Shown here in pieces: positions 8,197 through 19,400 of a stretch of 64,000 bases of DNA. The notes under the pieces are model-generated. The model made no database searches and had not been told where the DNA came from. It worked only from the letters and a program-made list of their open reading frames with translations. Positions within the stretch are counted from its first letter, which is position 1; each line of letters begins with the position of its first letter. Position numbers and translations under genes: made by a program. This stretch comes from Acrocarpospora pleiomorpha (GTDB lineage: Bacteria; Actinomycetota; Actinomycetes; Streptosporangiales; Streptosporangiaceae), in the NCBI RefSeq assembly GCF_009687885.1, contig NZ_BLAF01000007.1, forward strand, positions 1 through 64,000, given 5' to 3'.

Positions 8197-8540
8197 CAGC
8201 CCTCGTGGACGGGGCGCACCTCGATCGGCAGCGTGGTGATCCGGCCGAGCTTGCCGGCCCAGACGAGCGCCGCGTCCAGATCCTCGGCCCGGATCACCGT
8301 GAAGCCCCCCAGGTGCTCCTTGCCCTCGACATACGGGCCGTCGGTGAGGAGCAGGTCGCCGTCCTTCGCCCGGACCACGGTGGCGGTGCTCGCCGGGTGG
8401 AGCGCTCCGGTGAAGACCCACGCCCCCTCGTCCCGCAGTTCCTGGTTCCACTCCTCGACCTCGCGCATGATCGCTTGCAGGTCGACGTCGGGCGGCGGGT
8501 CCCCGTCGGGCTGGTAGACGCTGAGCAGATACTGCTTCAT
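8196..8540 (-). CDS. YCII-related DGPF-domain protein
   Basis: 114 residues. The motif [16 protein letters not shown] is the DGPF signature of the YCII-related family, placed near residue 70. The start at 8540 has a strong GAGGAGGG site seven bases upstream; an extension to 8603 is not needed. DGPF genes are the regular partner of ECF42 sigma factors and are usually their main target; the protein's biochemical activity is not known. It lies second of three in a leftward set: FAD oxidoreductase, DGPF protein, sigma factor. Its stop overlaps the sigma factor start. Confidence 0.9.
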   Translation of the reverse strand: MKQYLLSVYQPDGDPPPDVDLQAIMREVEEWNQELRDEGAWVFTGALHPASTATVVRAKDGDLLLTDGPYVEGKEHLGGFTVIRAEDLDAALVWAGKLGRITTLPIEVRPVHEG

Positions 8541-8573
8541 CTCTGATCCCTCCTCGTTCAGCTTCTCACCCCC

Positions 8574-8602
8574 TATACGAACGGCCCGCGCCCGGATCGA
8601 CA
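8574..8602 (-). promoter_or_regulatory. Candidate ECF42-dependent promoter
   Basis: On the minus strand TGTCGA (8602-8597) is followed after 17 bases by CGTATA (8579-8574), 34 bp before the DGPF start. Established work on ECF42 in Streptomyces reports a TGTCGA -35 element and a CG-containing -10 element, so the -35 match is exact and the -10 is approximate. The element fits between the stop of the FAD oxidoreductase gene and the DGPF binding site, giving the DGPF-sigma pair its own autoregulated promoter. Confidence 0.5.
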
Positions 8603-8606
8603 CCGG

Positions 8607-9971
8607 TCAGCCGAGAACCGGGTGGTTGCTGCGGAAGACGCCCTGGGGGTCGCGGCGGCGCTTGATGTCGCGCAGGCGGTCGAGGGTTTCGGCGGGGAAG
8701 GCGGCTTCGGCGGGGGCGTCGTGGCTGAGCAGGGTGAAGGGGCGGCGGCCGCTCAGGGATGGGGCGACCGCGCGGGCGACCGCGTGCTGGCGTTCCTGGA
8801 TCGGGCCGGCGAGTTCGGGGAAGGGCAGGATGCCGAGCATGAACAGCAGGTAGGGCTCGGTCAGGTGGCCGCAGGCGCCGTCGGTGGGGGCCGGGCGGCT
8901 GAGGGCGCCGCCCAGGTGGCGTACCTGGAGGACGGCCAGGGGGGCGACGGTGCCGGGGCCGGCGGCGGCCAGCAGCGCGGTGGCGGTCTCCTCGTCGAAG
9001 CGGGTGAGGAGTTCGGTGTGCTGCAGGGCGGAGGTGGGCTCGGTGGGCTCGGCGCAGATGTCGCCGAGGTCGGCGATGTTCACCTGGCCGCGGGTGTCCA
9101 TGATCACGCCGGGGATGCGGTCGAAGGCGGCGAGCAGATCGGCGGCCTCCGCGGTGGCGCCCAGGTAGGTGGCGTCGACGGCGACGGCGGACAGGCCGCG
9201 CAGGAAGTCGGGCAGTTCGGGGAAGGGCGGGAACTGGATCAGCGAGAACCAGGTGGTCAGCTCCTCGGGGGCGGTGGCGGTGACCTCGCGGAAGGCCGCC
9301 ATGACCTCCTGGGCGCGGGCGGCCGGCCAGAGGATGCGCCCGCCGTACAGCTCCGGGGCCGGGAACAGGTCGAACTCGACGCTCGTGACCAGGGCGAAGT
9401 CACCGCCGCCGCCGCGCAGCGCCCAGAACAGGTCGGGGTCGGAGTCGGCGGTGACCCGCTGCGGCACGCCGTCGGCGTCGACGACCTCGAAGGCGTGCAC
9501 GTTGTTGGCGGCGAAGCCGTGCTTGCGGCCGAACCAGCTGAGGCCGCCGCCGAGGGTGAAGCCGGTGGTGCTCACATGGGTGGTGCTGCCGGCCAGGCCG
9601 GTCAGCTGGTGCTTGGCGGACTGGGCGAGCACGTCGCCCCAGAGCGCGCCCGACCCGACCTTCGCCCGCCGCTGATCCGGAAATATCTGGATATCGGAGA
9701 GGTTCTTGGTCCGCACCAGGATCGCGTCGTCGAAGCTCGCGGGGGCGTGGCCCAGCGGCTGGGTGGCGAGGCCGATCCCGGCCTCGCGGGCGTATCCGAC
9801 CAGCGCGGCCACGTCGGCGGCGTCGGCCACCTCGACGACCGCCTTGACCCGCTGCTCGACCGCCGAGTCCCAGGGCGTCCTCGCGTCGTCGAAGCCGGAG
9901 TCGCCGCTGACGAGCACCCGCCCGCGCACGGCACGGCGCAGATCGGACCGGAGGGCGCTGAAGTCGTTCAT
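8607..9971 (-). CDS. FAD-binding oxidoreductase, berberine bridge enzyme-like
   Basis: 454 residues of the p-cresol methylhydroxylase / BBE superfamily. The FAD_binding_4 domain covers about residues 35-200, with the pyrophosphate-binding segment VGSGALWGDVL, STTHVSTTGFTLGGGLSWFGRKHGF, and a histidine in QPLGHAPA (near residue 75) where BBE-type enzymes attach FAD covalently. A substrate domain and the C-terminal BBE cap segment (FRSNHPVLG) follow. There is no signal peptide, so it is cytoplasmic. Substrate unknown; relatives oxidise sugars or tailor secondary metabolites. AGGGGAG precedes the ATG. It is divergent from the SARP regulator across a 130-bp region holding a 17-bp palindrome, and lies 66 bp upstream of the DGPF-sigma pair. 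Confidence 0.88.
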   Translation of the reverse strand: MNDFSALRSDLRRAVRGRVLVSGDSGFDDARTPWDSAVEQRVKAVVEVADAADVAALVGYAREAGIGLATQPLGHAPASFDDAILVRTKNLSDIQIFPDQRRAKVGSGALWGDVLAQSAKHQLTGLAGSTTHVSTTGFTLGGGLSWFGRKHGFAANNVHAFEVVDADGVPQRVTADSDPDLFWALRGGGGDFALVTSVEFDLFPAPELYGGRILWPAARAQEVMAAFREVTATAPEELTTWFSLIQFPPFPELPDFLRGLSAVAVDATYLGATAEAADLLAAFDRIPGVIMDTRGQVNIADLGDICAEPTEPTSALQHTELLTRFDEETATALLAAAGPGTVAPLAVLQVRHLGGALSRPAPTDGACGHLTEPYLLFMLGILPFPELAGPIQERQHAVARAVAPSLSGRRPFTLLSHDAPAEAAFPAETLDRLRDIKRRRDPQGVFRSNHPVLG

Positions 9972-10044
9972 GGTTCTCCCCTGAAAAGGTCTTTTGTGAT
10001 GACTTCAGGGTGCGTGGGAGCGTTTGCAGGCTTCCTGGAGGCGA

Positions 10045-10072
10045 CTTGGACACTGTCCAAGCCACTTCCAAG
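10045..10072. promoter_or_regulatory. Palindrome with 11-bp-spaced repeats, candidate SARP operator
   Basis: Between the divergent FAD oxidoreductase and SARP genes lies a perfect 17-bp palindrome, CTTGGACACTGTCCAAG (10045-10061). Its right arm TCCAAG (10056) is repeated at 10067, exactly 11 bp on. SARP proteins characteristically bind direct repeats spaced by one helical turn, so this is a plausible binding site for the adjacent regulator, with the palindrome offering a second dimeric mode. Confidence 0.5.
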
Positions 10073-10101
10073 CCGTTCGCGGCGGGCCGTACGCTTCATC
10101 C

Positions 10102-11622
<1,521 letters not shown>

Positions 11623-13308
11623 TCTCCCGCCGGGTGGCCCGGCTGCCGGAACCCACCCAGGACCTGCTCAGGACCGCCTCCGTGCTCGGGCGGGACGTCC
11701 GGCTCGACGTGCTCGCGGCGGCGTCGGCCACTTCGGCCGAGGACGTCATGGCGCGGCTGGCCCCGGCCGTGGTCACCGGCCTGCTTGCCGAGACCCCCGA
11801 CGGTTTCGACTACCGGTTCTCGCACGTGCTGGTCTGCGACGCGCTGTACGCCGGGCTGGACCGGCTGGCGAAGGCCAGGCTGCACCTGCGGGCGGGTGAG
11901 GCGCTGGAATCGACCGGCGGCGAGACCGCCCCGCTTCCGGTGCTCGCCCACCATTTCGCCCTGGCCGCCCGGGTCGGCGGGGCGGCCAGGGCGGTCTCCT
12001 ACGCGGCGCGCGCCGCCCGGCAGGCCACCGCCCAGCTGGCCTTCGACGAGGCGGTCGAACTGTGGCAGCAGGCGCTCGCCGCGTACGGGCCGGGCGACCC
12101 GGCCGAACGCTGCGCGCTGCTGATCGAACTGGGCCGGGCCCGCCGGGCCACCGGCGACGTCACCGGCGCGCACGCCACCCTGGCCGAGGCCATCGACCTG
12201 GCCGCCGGGATCGGCGACCGGACCGCGATGGCCGAGGCCGCGATGGTGTTCGGCGGGGTCACGGTGTGGAACTGGCGCTTCTACGGCACCGTCGACGACC
12301 GGATGGTGGCCGTCCTGGAGGACCTGCTGGCCGGGGAGCTGCCGGACGAGCAGCGGGCCGCGCTGCTCGGCACGCTCAGCCTCGAACTGCACTACAGCCC
12401 GCGCCGCGCCGAAGGCGAACGCCACGCCGCCGCGGCCGTCGAGCTCGCCCGGCGCAGCGGCGACGTCGCGCTGCGGGCCAGAACCCTGAACAACTACATG
12501 AACGCCGCCTGGGTGCCCGGCGCCGGACGCGACCGGCTGGCCGCGGCCGAGGAGATGATCGCCCTCCCCGGGCTCCCCCGGTCCGCCGAGCTGGTCGCCC
12601 GGATCATGCGCATGACGGCGCTGCTGGAACTCGCGGAGGTGGCCGAATGGCGCGCGGAGCTGGCCCGGTGCCGCCGCCTGACCGCCGAGGTGCACCAGCC
12701 CGACCTGGTGGCCATGGTGTGGCTGGCCGAATCCACCCGGGCCGCGATGGCCGGGGAGTGGGCCGAGTCGGAGCGGCTCACCGGCGAGTACGGCCGGCTG
12801 CTGAGCCGGACCACCATGTGGGGGCTGGAAGACTGCCGGCTGGCCACCCTGTTCACCAGCCGCCGGGCGCGGGGCCAGGCCGGGGAGATGGCCGCCGACC
12901 TGGTGGCCACCGCCGAGCAGCCGGTGCACGCGCCGATGCGGCCGCTCGCCGTGCTGGCCACCGTCGACGCCGGTGACGAGGCCGCGGCCCGGCGGCTGAC
13001 CGGGCGCTGGGCGGGCTGGCAGCCCTCCGACTGGAGCACCCGCTTCGTCACGGCGGGCTGGGGCATGGTCGCCGCCCGGCTCGGCGCGCCCGACCCCAAG
13101 GTCATGTACGAGCTGCTGCTGCCGCACGCCGACGAGCTGGTGGTGATGGGCAGCCAGGTCGTCTGCTGGGGCGCGACCCACCAGATCCTGGCCGAACTGG
13201 CCGACGTGCTCGGCGACCACGACCTGGCCCGCGACCACGCGAAACAGGCTCTCACCGCGCACGAGCGCCTGGGCCTCGCCGCGCTGACGACTCCGCGGAC
13301 GTACGCGC

Positions 13309-13971
13309 TCAGCCAGACGCGAGTGCCTGGTCCAGCGAGGTCTCGTAGCGGCCGAGGAACTGGGGGTCCGAGCGCAGGATGACGGCGTCCAGGAAGCCCT
13401 TGCCCGAAGCGAGGAACTCGCGGGCCGCGTAGACGTAGGTGGTGCCGCGGAACGTGCGGGTGGAGTCGTCGCCCACGCCGTACGCCTCCAGGCCCGCCGT
13501 GCGGCACAGGGTCACCGCCCGGGGCAGGTGGAAACTCTGGGTGACGACCGTCACCGCGCTCGCCCCGAAGATCTTCTTCGCGCGGACGCAGGAGTCCCAG
13601 GTGTCGAAGCCCGCGTAGTCGAGCACGATCTTGTCCTGGGGCACGCCTTTGGCGATCAGGTAGTCGCGCATGACGGTCGGCTCGTCGTACGCCTTGATGT
13701 GGTTGTCGCCGGAGACGAGGATGGCCTTGATCTTGCCCTGGGCGTACAGCGTGGTGGCGATGTCGAGCCGGGAGCCCAGCATCGGCGTCGGATTGTCGCC
13801 CCAGATGCCCGCGCCGAGCACCAGCGCCACCGGCGCGGCGGGCACGCGCTCGACCCAGTCGCCGCTGACCGCGTCCGTCCGGTACGGCGAACTCACCAGC
13901 CACGCCCAGGTCATGGGAGCGATCGCCAGCACGCTCAACCCCACCGCCACCTGGAAAGCTAATCGCTTCAT
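13309..13971 (-). CDS. SanA/YdcF-type DUF218 membrane protein
   Basis: 220 residues with one N-terminal membrane segment (about 5-25) and an exported DUF218 domain. Conserved pieces are LVLGAGIWGDNPTPMLGSRLD, ILVSGDNHIKAYDEP, DYAGFDTWDSCVRA and VTQSFHLPRAVTLCR, the usual set of the SanA / vancomycin high-temperature exclusion group. In enteric bacteria these proteins affect the envelope barrier; the enzymatic activity is not established. It lies downstream of the exporter gene on the same strand with a 10-bp gap, so the two are probably one transcript. Its 3' end overlaps the 3' end of the SARP gene on the other strand. Confidence 0.9.
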   Translation of the reverse strand: MKRLAFQVAVGLSVLAIAPMTWAWLVSSPYRTDAVSGDWVERVPAAPVALVLGAGIWGDNPTPMLGSRLDIATTLYAQGKIKAILVSGDNHIKAYDEPTVMRDYLIAKGVPQDKIVLDYAGFDTWDSCVRAKKIFGASAVTVVTQSFHLPRAVTLCRTAGLEAYGVGDDSTRTFRGTTYVYAAREFLASGKGFLDAVILRSDPQFLGRYETSLDQALASG

Positions 13972-13981
13972 AACTGTGATG

Positions 13982-15436
13982 TTAGAGAGAACCGGGACCG
14001 AAGAGGTCGTAAAGGGCCACCAGGAGGGCGGCCAGCACGAACATGGTCGAGGTCAGCATGCCGAGCTGGAACGCGGCCGCCCAATCGCCGCCGGAGCCGG
14101 CGAGGTGGGCGAAGAACACCGCGCCGACGGTGGCGATGCCGGCCGCGCCGCCGATCCGCTGACCGGTCTGCAGCACGCCGCCCGCGCTGCCCGCGCGGAT
14201 CACCGGCACCTGGCTGAGCGTCAGCGTCTGGTTCGGCGTGATCACCAGGCCGCTGCCCAGGCCCGCCAGCAGGAGCGGGCCCGCCGTCGCCCAGCCCACG
14301 TGCGGGCCGGGCACCTGGTGCACGGCCAGCATCGTGCCCACCAGGCCCACCGCCACCATCAGCAGCCCGCCCGCGACCATGGCCCGCCCTAACCGGAGCA
14401 CCAGCCGGCCGCCGACGGCCGCCGTGAGCGCGGAACCGAGCGCGAACGGGGTCGAGGCGACGCCCGCGAGCAGCGCCGAATAGTGCAGCCCGTTCTGGAG
14501 GAAGAGCGTGAAGGTGAAGAAGATCGCGGTGAATCCGGCGAAGTAGCTCAGCGAGAGCAGCGCGCCGAGCCGGTACTCGCGGATGCGGAACAGGTCCATG
14601 TGGACCAGCGGCTCGATCCCTTTCGCGGCGCGGCGCTCCCAGCGCACGAACACCACGATCAGCAGCAGCCCCACGGGTTCGAGCAGCCATTTCTGCCACC
14701 CTGGCCACATACGTTCCTGCAGGAAGGGCAGCAGGATGAGCATCACGGCCGTGCCGAGCACCAGGGTTCCCACCGGGTCGAACCCGCGCTGCCTCGCCTC
14801 GGCGGCCGGTTTCGCGATCGGGTGACGCGCGGGCAGCAGCCGCCGCGCCAGCACCAGCGCGGCCAGCCCGATCGGCAGGTTCACGTAGAACACCCACCGC
14901 CACCCGTCCGCCGGGCCGAACACCTGGATCAGCACCCCTCCGAGCAGCGGCCCCACCGCCGTCGACAGCCCGATCACCGCCCCCTGCATCCCGAACGCGC
15001 GCCCCCGCTCGGCCCCGGCGAACAACTCCTGAATGAACCCGGAAACCTGCGGCATCATGATCCCGCCCGCCACGCCCTGTACCAGCCGCGCGACCACCAG
15101 CCACCACTCATGCTGCGCCGCCCCCGCCGCCGCACTGGTCACCGTGAACAGCGCCACCCCGATCATGAACACGCCCCGCCTGCTACGCGCGTCCCCCAGC
15201 CGCCCCGCCGGAACCAGGGCCAGCCCAAAGGTGAGCGCATACCCCGACAACACCCACTGCAACGCGCTGTCCGAGGCATGCAAGGTCGCCTGAATCGACG
15301 GCAACGCCACATTGACGATGCTGATATCCAGCAACGTCATGAACCCCGCCACCAGGCAAACCGTCAACGCCCGCCACCGCCGGGGGTCCTGCCCCGGCTC
15401 GTACGCATCCCGCGGGCCAGCGGGTGGACTACTCAC
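13982..15436 (-). CDS. MFS drug/metabolite exporter, DHA2 family
   Basis: About 484 residues and 14 predicted membrane helices, the DHA2 (EmrB/QacA) layout of proton-driven exporters. The first helix carries LLDISIVNVALPSIQ, helix 2 ends in the GRLGDARSRRG loop (motif A), and helix 5 begins VQGVAGGIMMPQVSGFI. I chose the GTG at 15436, preceded by GAAGG seven bases upstream; an in-frame TTG at 15484 would add 16 residues without hydrophobic content. Likely role: efflux of drugs or secondary metabolites. An inverted repeat at 15437-15456 immediately before the GTG could be a repressor site. The SanA-like gene follows directly. Confidence 0.9.
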   Translation of the reverse strand: MSSPPAGPRDAYEPGQDPRRWRALTVCLVAGFMTLLDISIVNVALPSIQATLHASDSALQWVLSGYALTFGLALVPAGRLGDARSRRGVFMIGVALFTVTSAAAGAAQHEWWLVVARLVQGVAGGIMMPQVSGFIQELFAGAERGRAFGMQGAVIGLSTAVGPLLGGVLIQVFGPADGWRWVFYVNLPIGLAALVLARRLLPARHPIAKPAAEARQRGFDPVGTLVLGTAVMLILLPFLQERMWPGWQKWLLEPVGLLLIVVFVRWERRAAKGIEPLVHMDLFRIREYRLGALLSLSYFAGFTAIFFTFTLFLQNGLHYSALLAGVASTPFALGSALTAAVGGRLVLRLGRAMVAGGLLMVAVGLVGTMLAVHQVPGPHVGWATAGPLLLAGLGSGLVITPNQTLTLSQVPVIRAGSAGGVLQTGQRIGGAAGIATVGAVFFAHLAGSGGDWAAAFQLGMLTSTMFVLAALLVALYDLFGPGSL

Positions 15437-15456
15437 ATCAACGCCTTCAGGTTGAT
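15437..15456. promoter_or_regulatory. Inverted repeat before exporter gene
   Basis: ATCAAC and GTTGAT face each other across eight bases, directly upstream of the GTG start of the exporter. Such a site could bind a TetR- or MarR-type repressor, although no such gene is adjacent. If the exporter starts at the TTG at 15484 the repeat would be coding. Confidence 0.25.
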
Positions 15457-15558
15457 CACTTCCACCCACCTTGCCCAGAACCAACCCCTACGCCGCAGCG
15501 CCGCAGCCCTCACGGGGGTGGTCGTGGTGATTCCCGTCCTCGTCTTTTACCTTCGAGA

Positions 15559-16401
15559 TCACAGTCCCGCTGCGATTGCGGCGCCTGTCTCCCTCGCCGT
15601 CAGATAAGGGCGGACATCGTGGGCGTGCGAACCGTTGTGGACGAGTTGGTCCGAGAGCGCTTCGCCGAAAAACGGGGCCAGCCCCTTGGATAGGGCGACA
15701 GCATCTCCTTGGTCGGCGATATTGACCCAGTTCTTCACGCTGGTCGGCCAGAAGCCCTGGCCACTCGCCGGTTTGGGTTCCAGGCGGTCGAAGATCAGAC
15801 CACGGATTCCGAGTGGCGAACCGAGCGTTACCAATGTCACGTCACGGGCTTGGGAGCTCTCGTGGAGTGCCTCGTAGGCGACGACCGAGCCAAGCGAGTG
15901 GGCGACCACGACTCTGGTCACCGCGCTGATTTCAGCATTCACCCGGGCGCGGGCCTGCGCACGGATTCGAGGGTCATTGAGATAGAGGCGGACCTGGCGG
16001 GCGCTGAGAACTAGCAGATGCTCGGCGAGCCCGGCGAAGAAGGTCGAATGGCTGAGTGCGTTGAGGGCTCGCTGGAGGATATCCGGGGTTCGCATCCGGG
16101 TGGCGTCGCCGGGTCCGGGAACCGCGGGTTCCAGAACAGCCGCAGCCTTCCACCAGCCGAGGATCAGGTCGCGTTCGTCGTCCGTGAGATCGGTGGCGTC
16201 CAGAGGAACGCTGCCGACGGCTCTGGCGCCGGATTTACGGAACAGGTCTCCGTAGAAACCCATGACGACCTCGTCCCGACCGACGGCCGCGTGCCCGGCC
16301 CTGGCCAAGCCGTCCAGCAGGGCCGGATACCAGCTTTCGAGCAGGGTGTGGGAACCCTTTGTTTGTTGTGCGATTCCGTGTACGCAAACGATCCTGCTCA
16401 C
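15559..16401 (-). CDS. Alpha/beta hydrolase coupled to caspase-WD40 gene
   Basis: 280 residues. The protein opens with a strand and oxyanion-type motif VCVHGIAQQ (residues 5-13), as in lipase-like alpha/beta hydrolases. The nucleophile elbow is AHSLGS with Ser169; the acid is probably Asp230 or Asp233 (NIADQGDAVA) and the base His259 or His261 (GSHAHD). No signal peptide is visible. It is read from GTG overlapping the stop of the 1735-residue caspase/ATPase/WD40 gene (GTGA), so the two are strictly co-expressed. I infer that it is the effector or a substrate of that system, for example a lipase or esterase released or activated upon triggering. Family members are also ordinary esterases, so the link rests on gene order. 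Confidence 0.8.
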   Translation of the reverse strand: MSRIVCVHGIAQQTKGSHTLLESWYPALLDGLARAGHAAVGRDEVVMGFYGDLFRKSGARAVGSVPLDATDLTDDERDLILGWWKAAAVLEPAVPGPGDATRMRTPDILQRALNALSHSTFFAGLAEHLLVLSARQVRLYLNDPRIRAQARARVNAEISAVTRVVVAHSLGSVVAYEALHESSQARDVTLVTLGSPLGIRGLIFDRLEPKPASGQGFWPTSVKNWVNIADQGDAVALSKGLAPFFGEALSDQLVHNGSHAHDVRPYLTARETGAAIAAGL

Positions 16402-19400
16402 AGATCCCCTTTGATGTTCTTCACTGTGGTGACGTCGAGATCGAGGGCAAGCACGCCCATCTGGGTGGCTACGAATATGCGGCCGTCGGCGGTCATCACC
16501 ATCTCCATGACGCTCGCCCCGATGTCCGCCTCGGCGAGCAGGGATTGGTCGGCCAGATTCCAGGCTCTCAGCAACCCGAGGCTGTCGGCGACGGTCGCGA
16601 CAGGGACGCCGGAGATCTGCGCGCAGGAGATGGATCTGATTGAGCCCGCATGCCGCGAGAAAGGAAAGTCGAGGCGTTCACCAGTACTCAGATTCCAGAG
16701 CAGAACGACACCGTTGACGTCTCCACTGACCACCACATCCACGCCCAGAACTTTCTCAGCCGCCAAGGTGACGACGGGATAATCGTGCCCGGTGAGCGGA
16801 TTTCCCTCCGGCCTGCCGGTGGGAAAGTCCCAGATTCGGATGGTGCCATCGGCGCCGCCGGACACGATGCGACAATATCCCGCGTTCTGATTCACCGTCA
16901 GCGCCTGCACAGCGCCCCTATGGCCAGTAATCATCGGAGCGAGAGGGGCGAGAGTTATCGGACTCCACGCGTAGATGGCCCCGTCCGTGTCTCCAGTGAT
17001 CACGACTGACTGATTGTTCGCCTGCCCCGTCCACAAGGTATTCGCAGAAGCGAGATGGCTTGTGAACACCCCTACTCGCTCACGCGAAGAAAGGTCCCAG
17101 ACATTGATGTTCGTGCCGCTGGGCAGGATTGCCAACTGCGCCTGCTCCCCTGATACCAGGGCGACTGAGAGGCCGAGGTCGGTCAGCAAATGGGGCGCGA
17201 CCTGTTCGCCTGTGTCAGCATCGTATGTTCGCAGGGCTCGTTCGCCGTCAAGACTGACAACCACTTGCCGCTCCCCTACCGAACCCACATCTAGGCTCAT
17301 CACGGGGAGATTTCGCGTACTGAGGGGTTCACCCACCGGCGACGAAGTCAGAATATCCCACACACGTTCGGTGTACGAGGTGGTGATCACGGCGACCGGC
17401 CTGTCCAACGACGTACCCAAAGACAGACTCTGGATACTCGCCGGTCCAGCCCGGAAAGGCGATCCATAGGAGACGCCAGTGTCCAGATCCCAGAACATCG
17501 CGGTATTGGAATCTTCCGCCGCCACGATCACACGACCGTTGTGTTCATACAACCGAGCAACAAACGCTCCTTCGTAATCGAGAAGCGCCGTGCCGATCTC
17601 GGCACCGGAGATCAGCTCGCAGGCTACTATCGCGCCGTCGTGCCGGACTTTGAGAGCGAGTGCACTACCGCGAGCAAACCCTACTCCGATCAAACTATAG
17701 CGCGGCGGCCAGTCTTCCGGTATCAGTGCGGCCAACTGCTCTGGCGCGGCTCCCGTGTCGGCAATTTTCCACAGATACGCGCAGGAATGCGAGGAAGCGA
17801 CCAGAATCCTTAGCCGTCCGCGATCGCGATCGGCGACGACGATGTGTTCTACGCCTCCCAGATGCCCCTCAAGAGGAAGGCCGATCAGCCTGCCAGTATC
17901 GATGTCCCAGAGTCGCACAGTCCCGTCGTTGCTACCACTGATGACGATATTCACCTCACCAAGACGCGTTAGCGCCAAGGCTGTGATCGTGTTCGTGTGT
18001 CCACGTAACGGTTCCCCATGCGGGGTTCCGGTCGGTGTGTTCCACACCCGGACCGTGCCGTCGGTCTCGCCGGTGGCCGCGACCATTCGGCCGTCCATCT
18101 CACCGACCGCGACGACCACCACCGAATCGGAATGGCCTTCCAACGGGCGTCCCAACTCCTGCCGTTCTTGGAGATCCCAGAGACGGGCCGTCCAGTCCCG
18201 GCTACCGGTGATGACGACAGGCCGGCCATCCAGCAACCCCACCGAGGATGAGCACACGACTCCGATGTGGCCGGATGATGGCCGATCCGCTGTCAGATCC
18301 CAGATACGAGCGGAGCCGTCGTCACCAGCGGTGACCGCGATAGGGCGATGGTTGCGAACATCGAGGACTGCTCCCTTGAGGTATCCGCTGTGCCCAGAAA
18401 GGCCTTGACCCTGCTGCCGCCGACTTCGTAGCTCCCAAAGGCGAGCGTTGGTATTTCCGCATGTCAACACAATGGGGATGCCGTTCACTTCGCCGAACGC
18501 GATAGTGTTCACACCTCCGAACCGCCAGTCCACATGGGCGGCGATAGGCTCTCCCAGCTGCTGACGGCTGGTCAAATCCCAGACGTTCACCTGGCCCAGG
18601 CCATCCCCGCTGACGGCCACCACACGTTCGTCGAGCACACCGATGGCGACCGCGTTCACAGCACCGGAGTGTCCGCTCAGCTCTTCGGCCACAGGCCGAG
18701 CCATGTCGCTGAGGTCCCAAACCTGAACCCGGCGATCTGTGCCACCGGTCACGGCGATGGGGTGTCCGTCCAGCATGCCCAGAGCGACGGCTTTGACCGT
18801 ACCCCGATGCGCGATCAGCGGGGATCCGATTTGCTGGCGAGTCTCCAGATCCCACAGCCTGGTCGTGCCGTCGTCACTCCCGGTGACGGCGACGTAACGA
18901 TCCCCGATCTTGGCCATCTCCACGGCGACGACCGAGTTGGTGTGTCCACGCAACGCGGGGCCAACTTCCGTGGCCGCCGAGAGATCCCAGACGCGAACGG
19001 TCCCATCAATGTCCCCGGTCAGCGCAACCGTATAGTCCGCAAGCTCGCCGACAGCGATGGCCTGAACGGATCTGTGGCCCCCCAAGGGCTTGCCGATCTG
19101 CTGTTGAGTGACGATGTCCCAGATTCTGGCGGTGCCATCGTCGCTGCCCGTGACGGCGATGGCACGATCGTCGAGGTCACCGATTGCCACGCAGAGCACG
19201 GCGGATGTGTGACCTCTCAATTGCCGGTGCGCCCCCGTGGCAGACCACCAAGCCCACCGGGCGGACACGGGAAGCGCCAAACGAAGGGCGCCGACCCGGT
19301 CGGCCAGTTCGTCCGCCCCGCATCGCCGGGCCGACAGCTGAAGTTCCGCCGCTCGCATCTCCAGGGGACGATCACCGGTGAGCTGGTGGGCGATCTGCTC

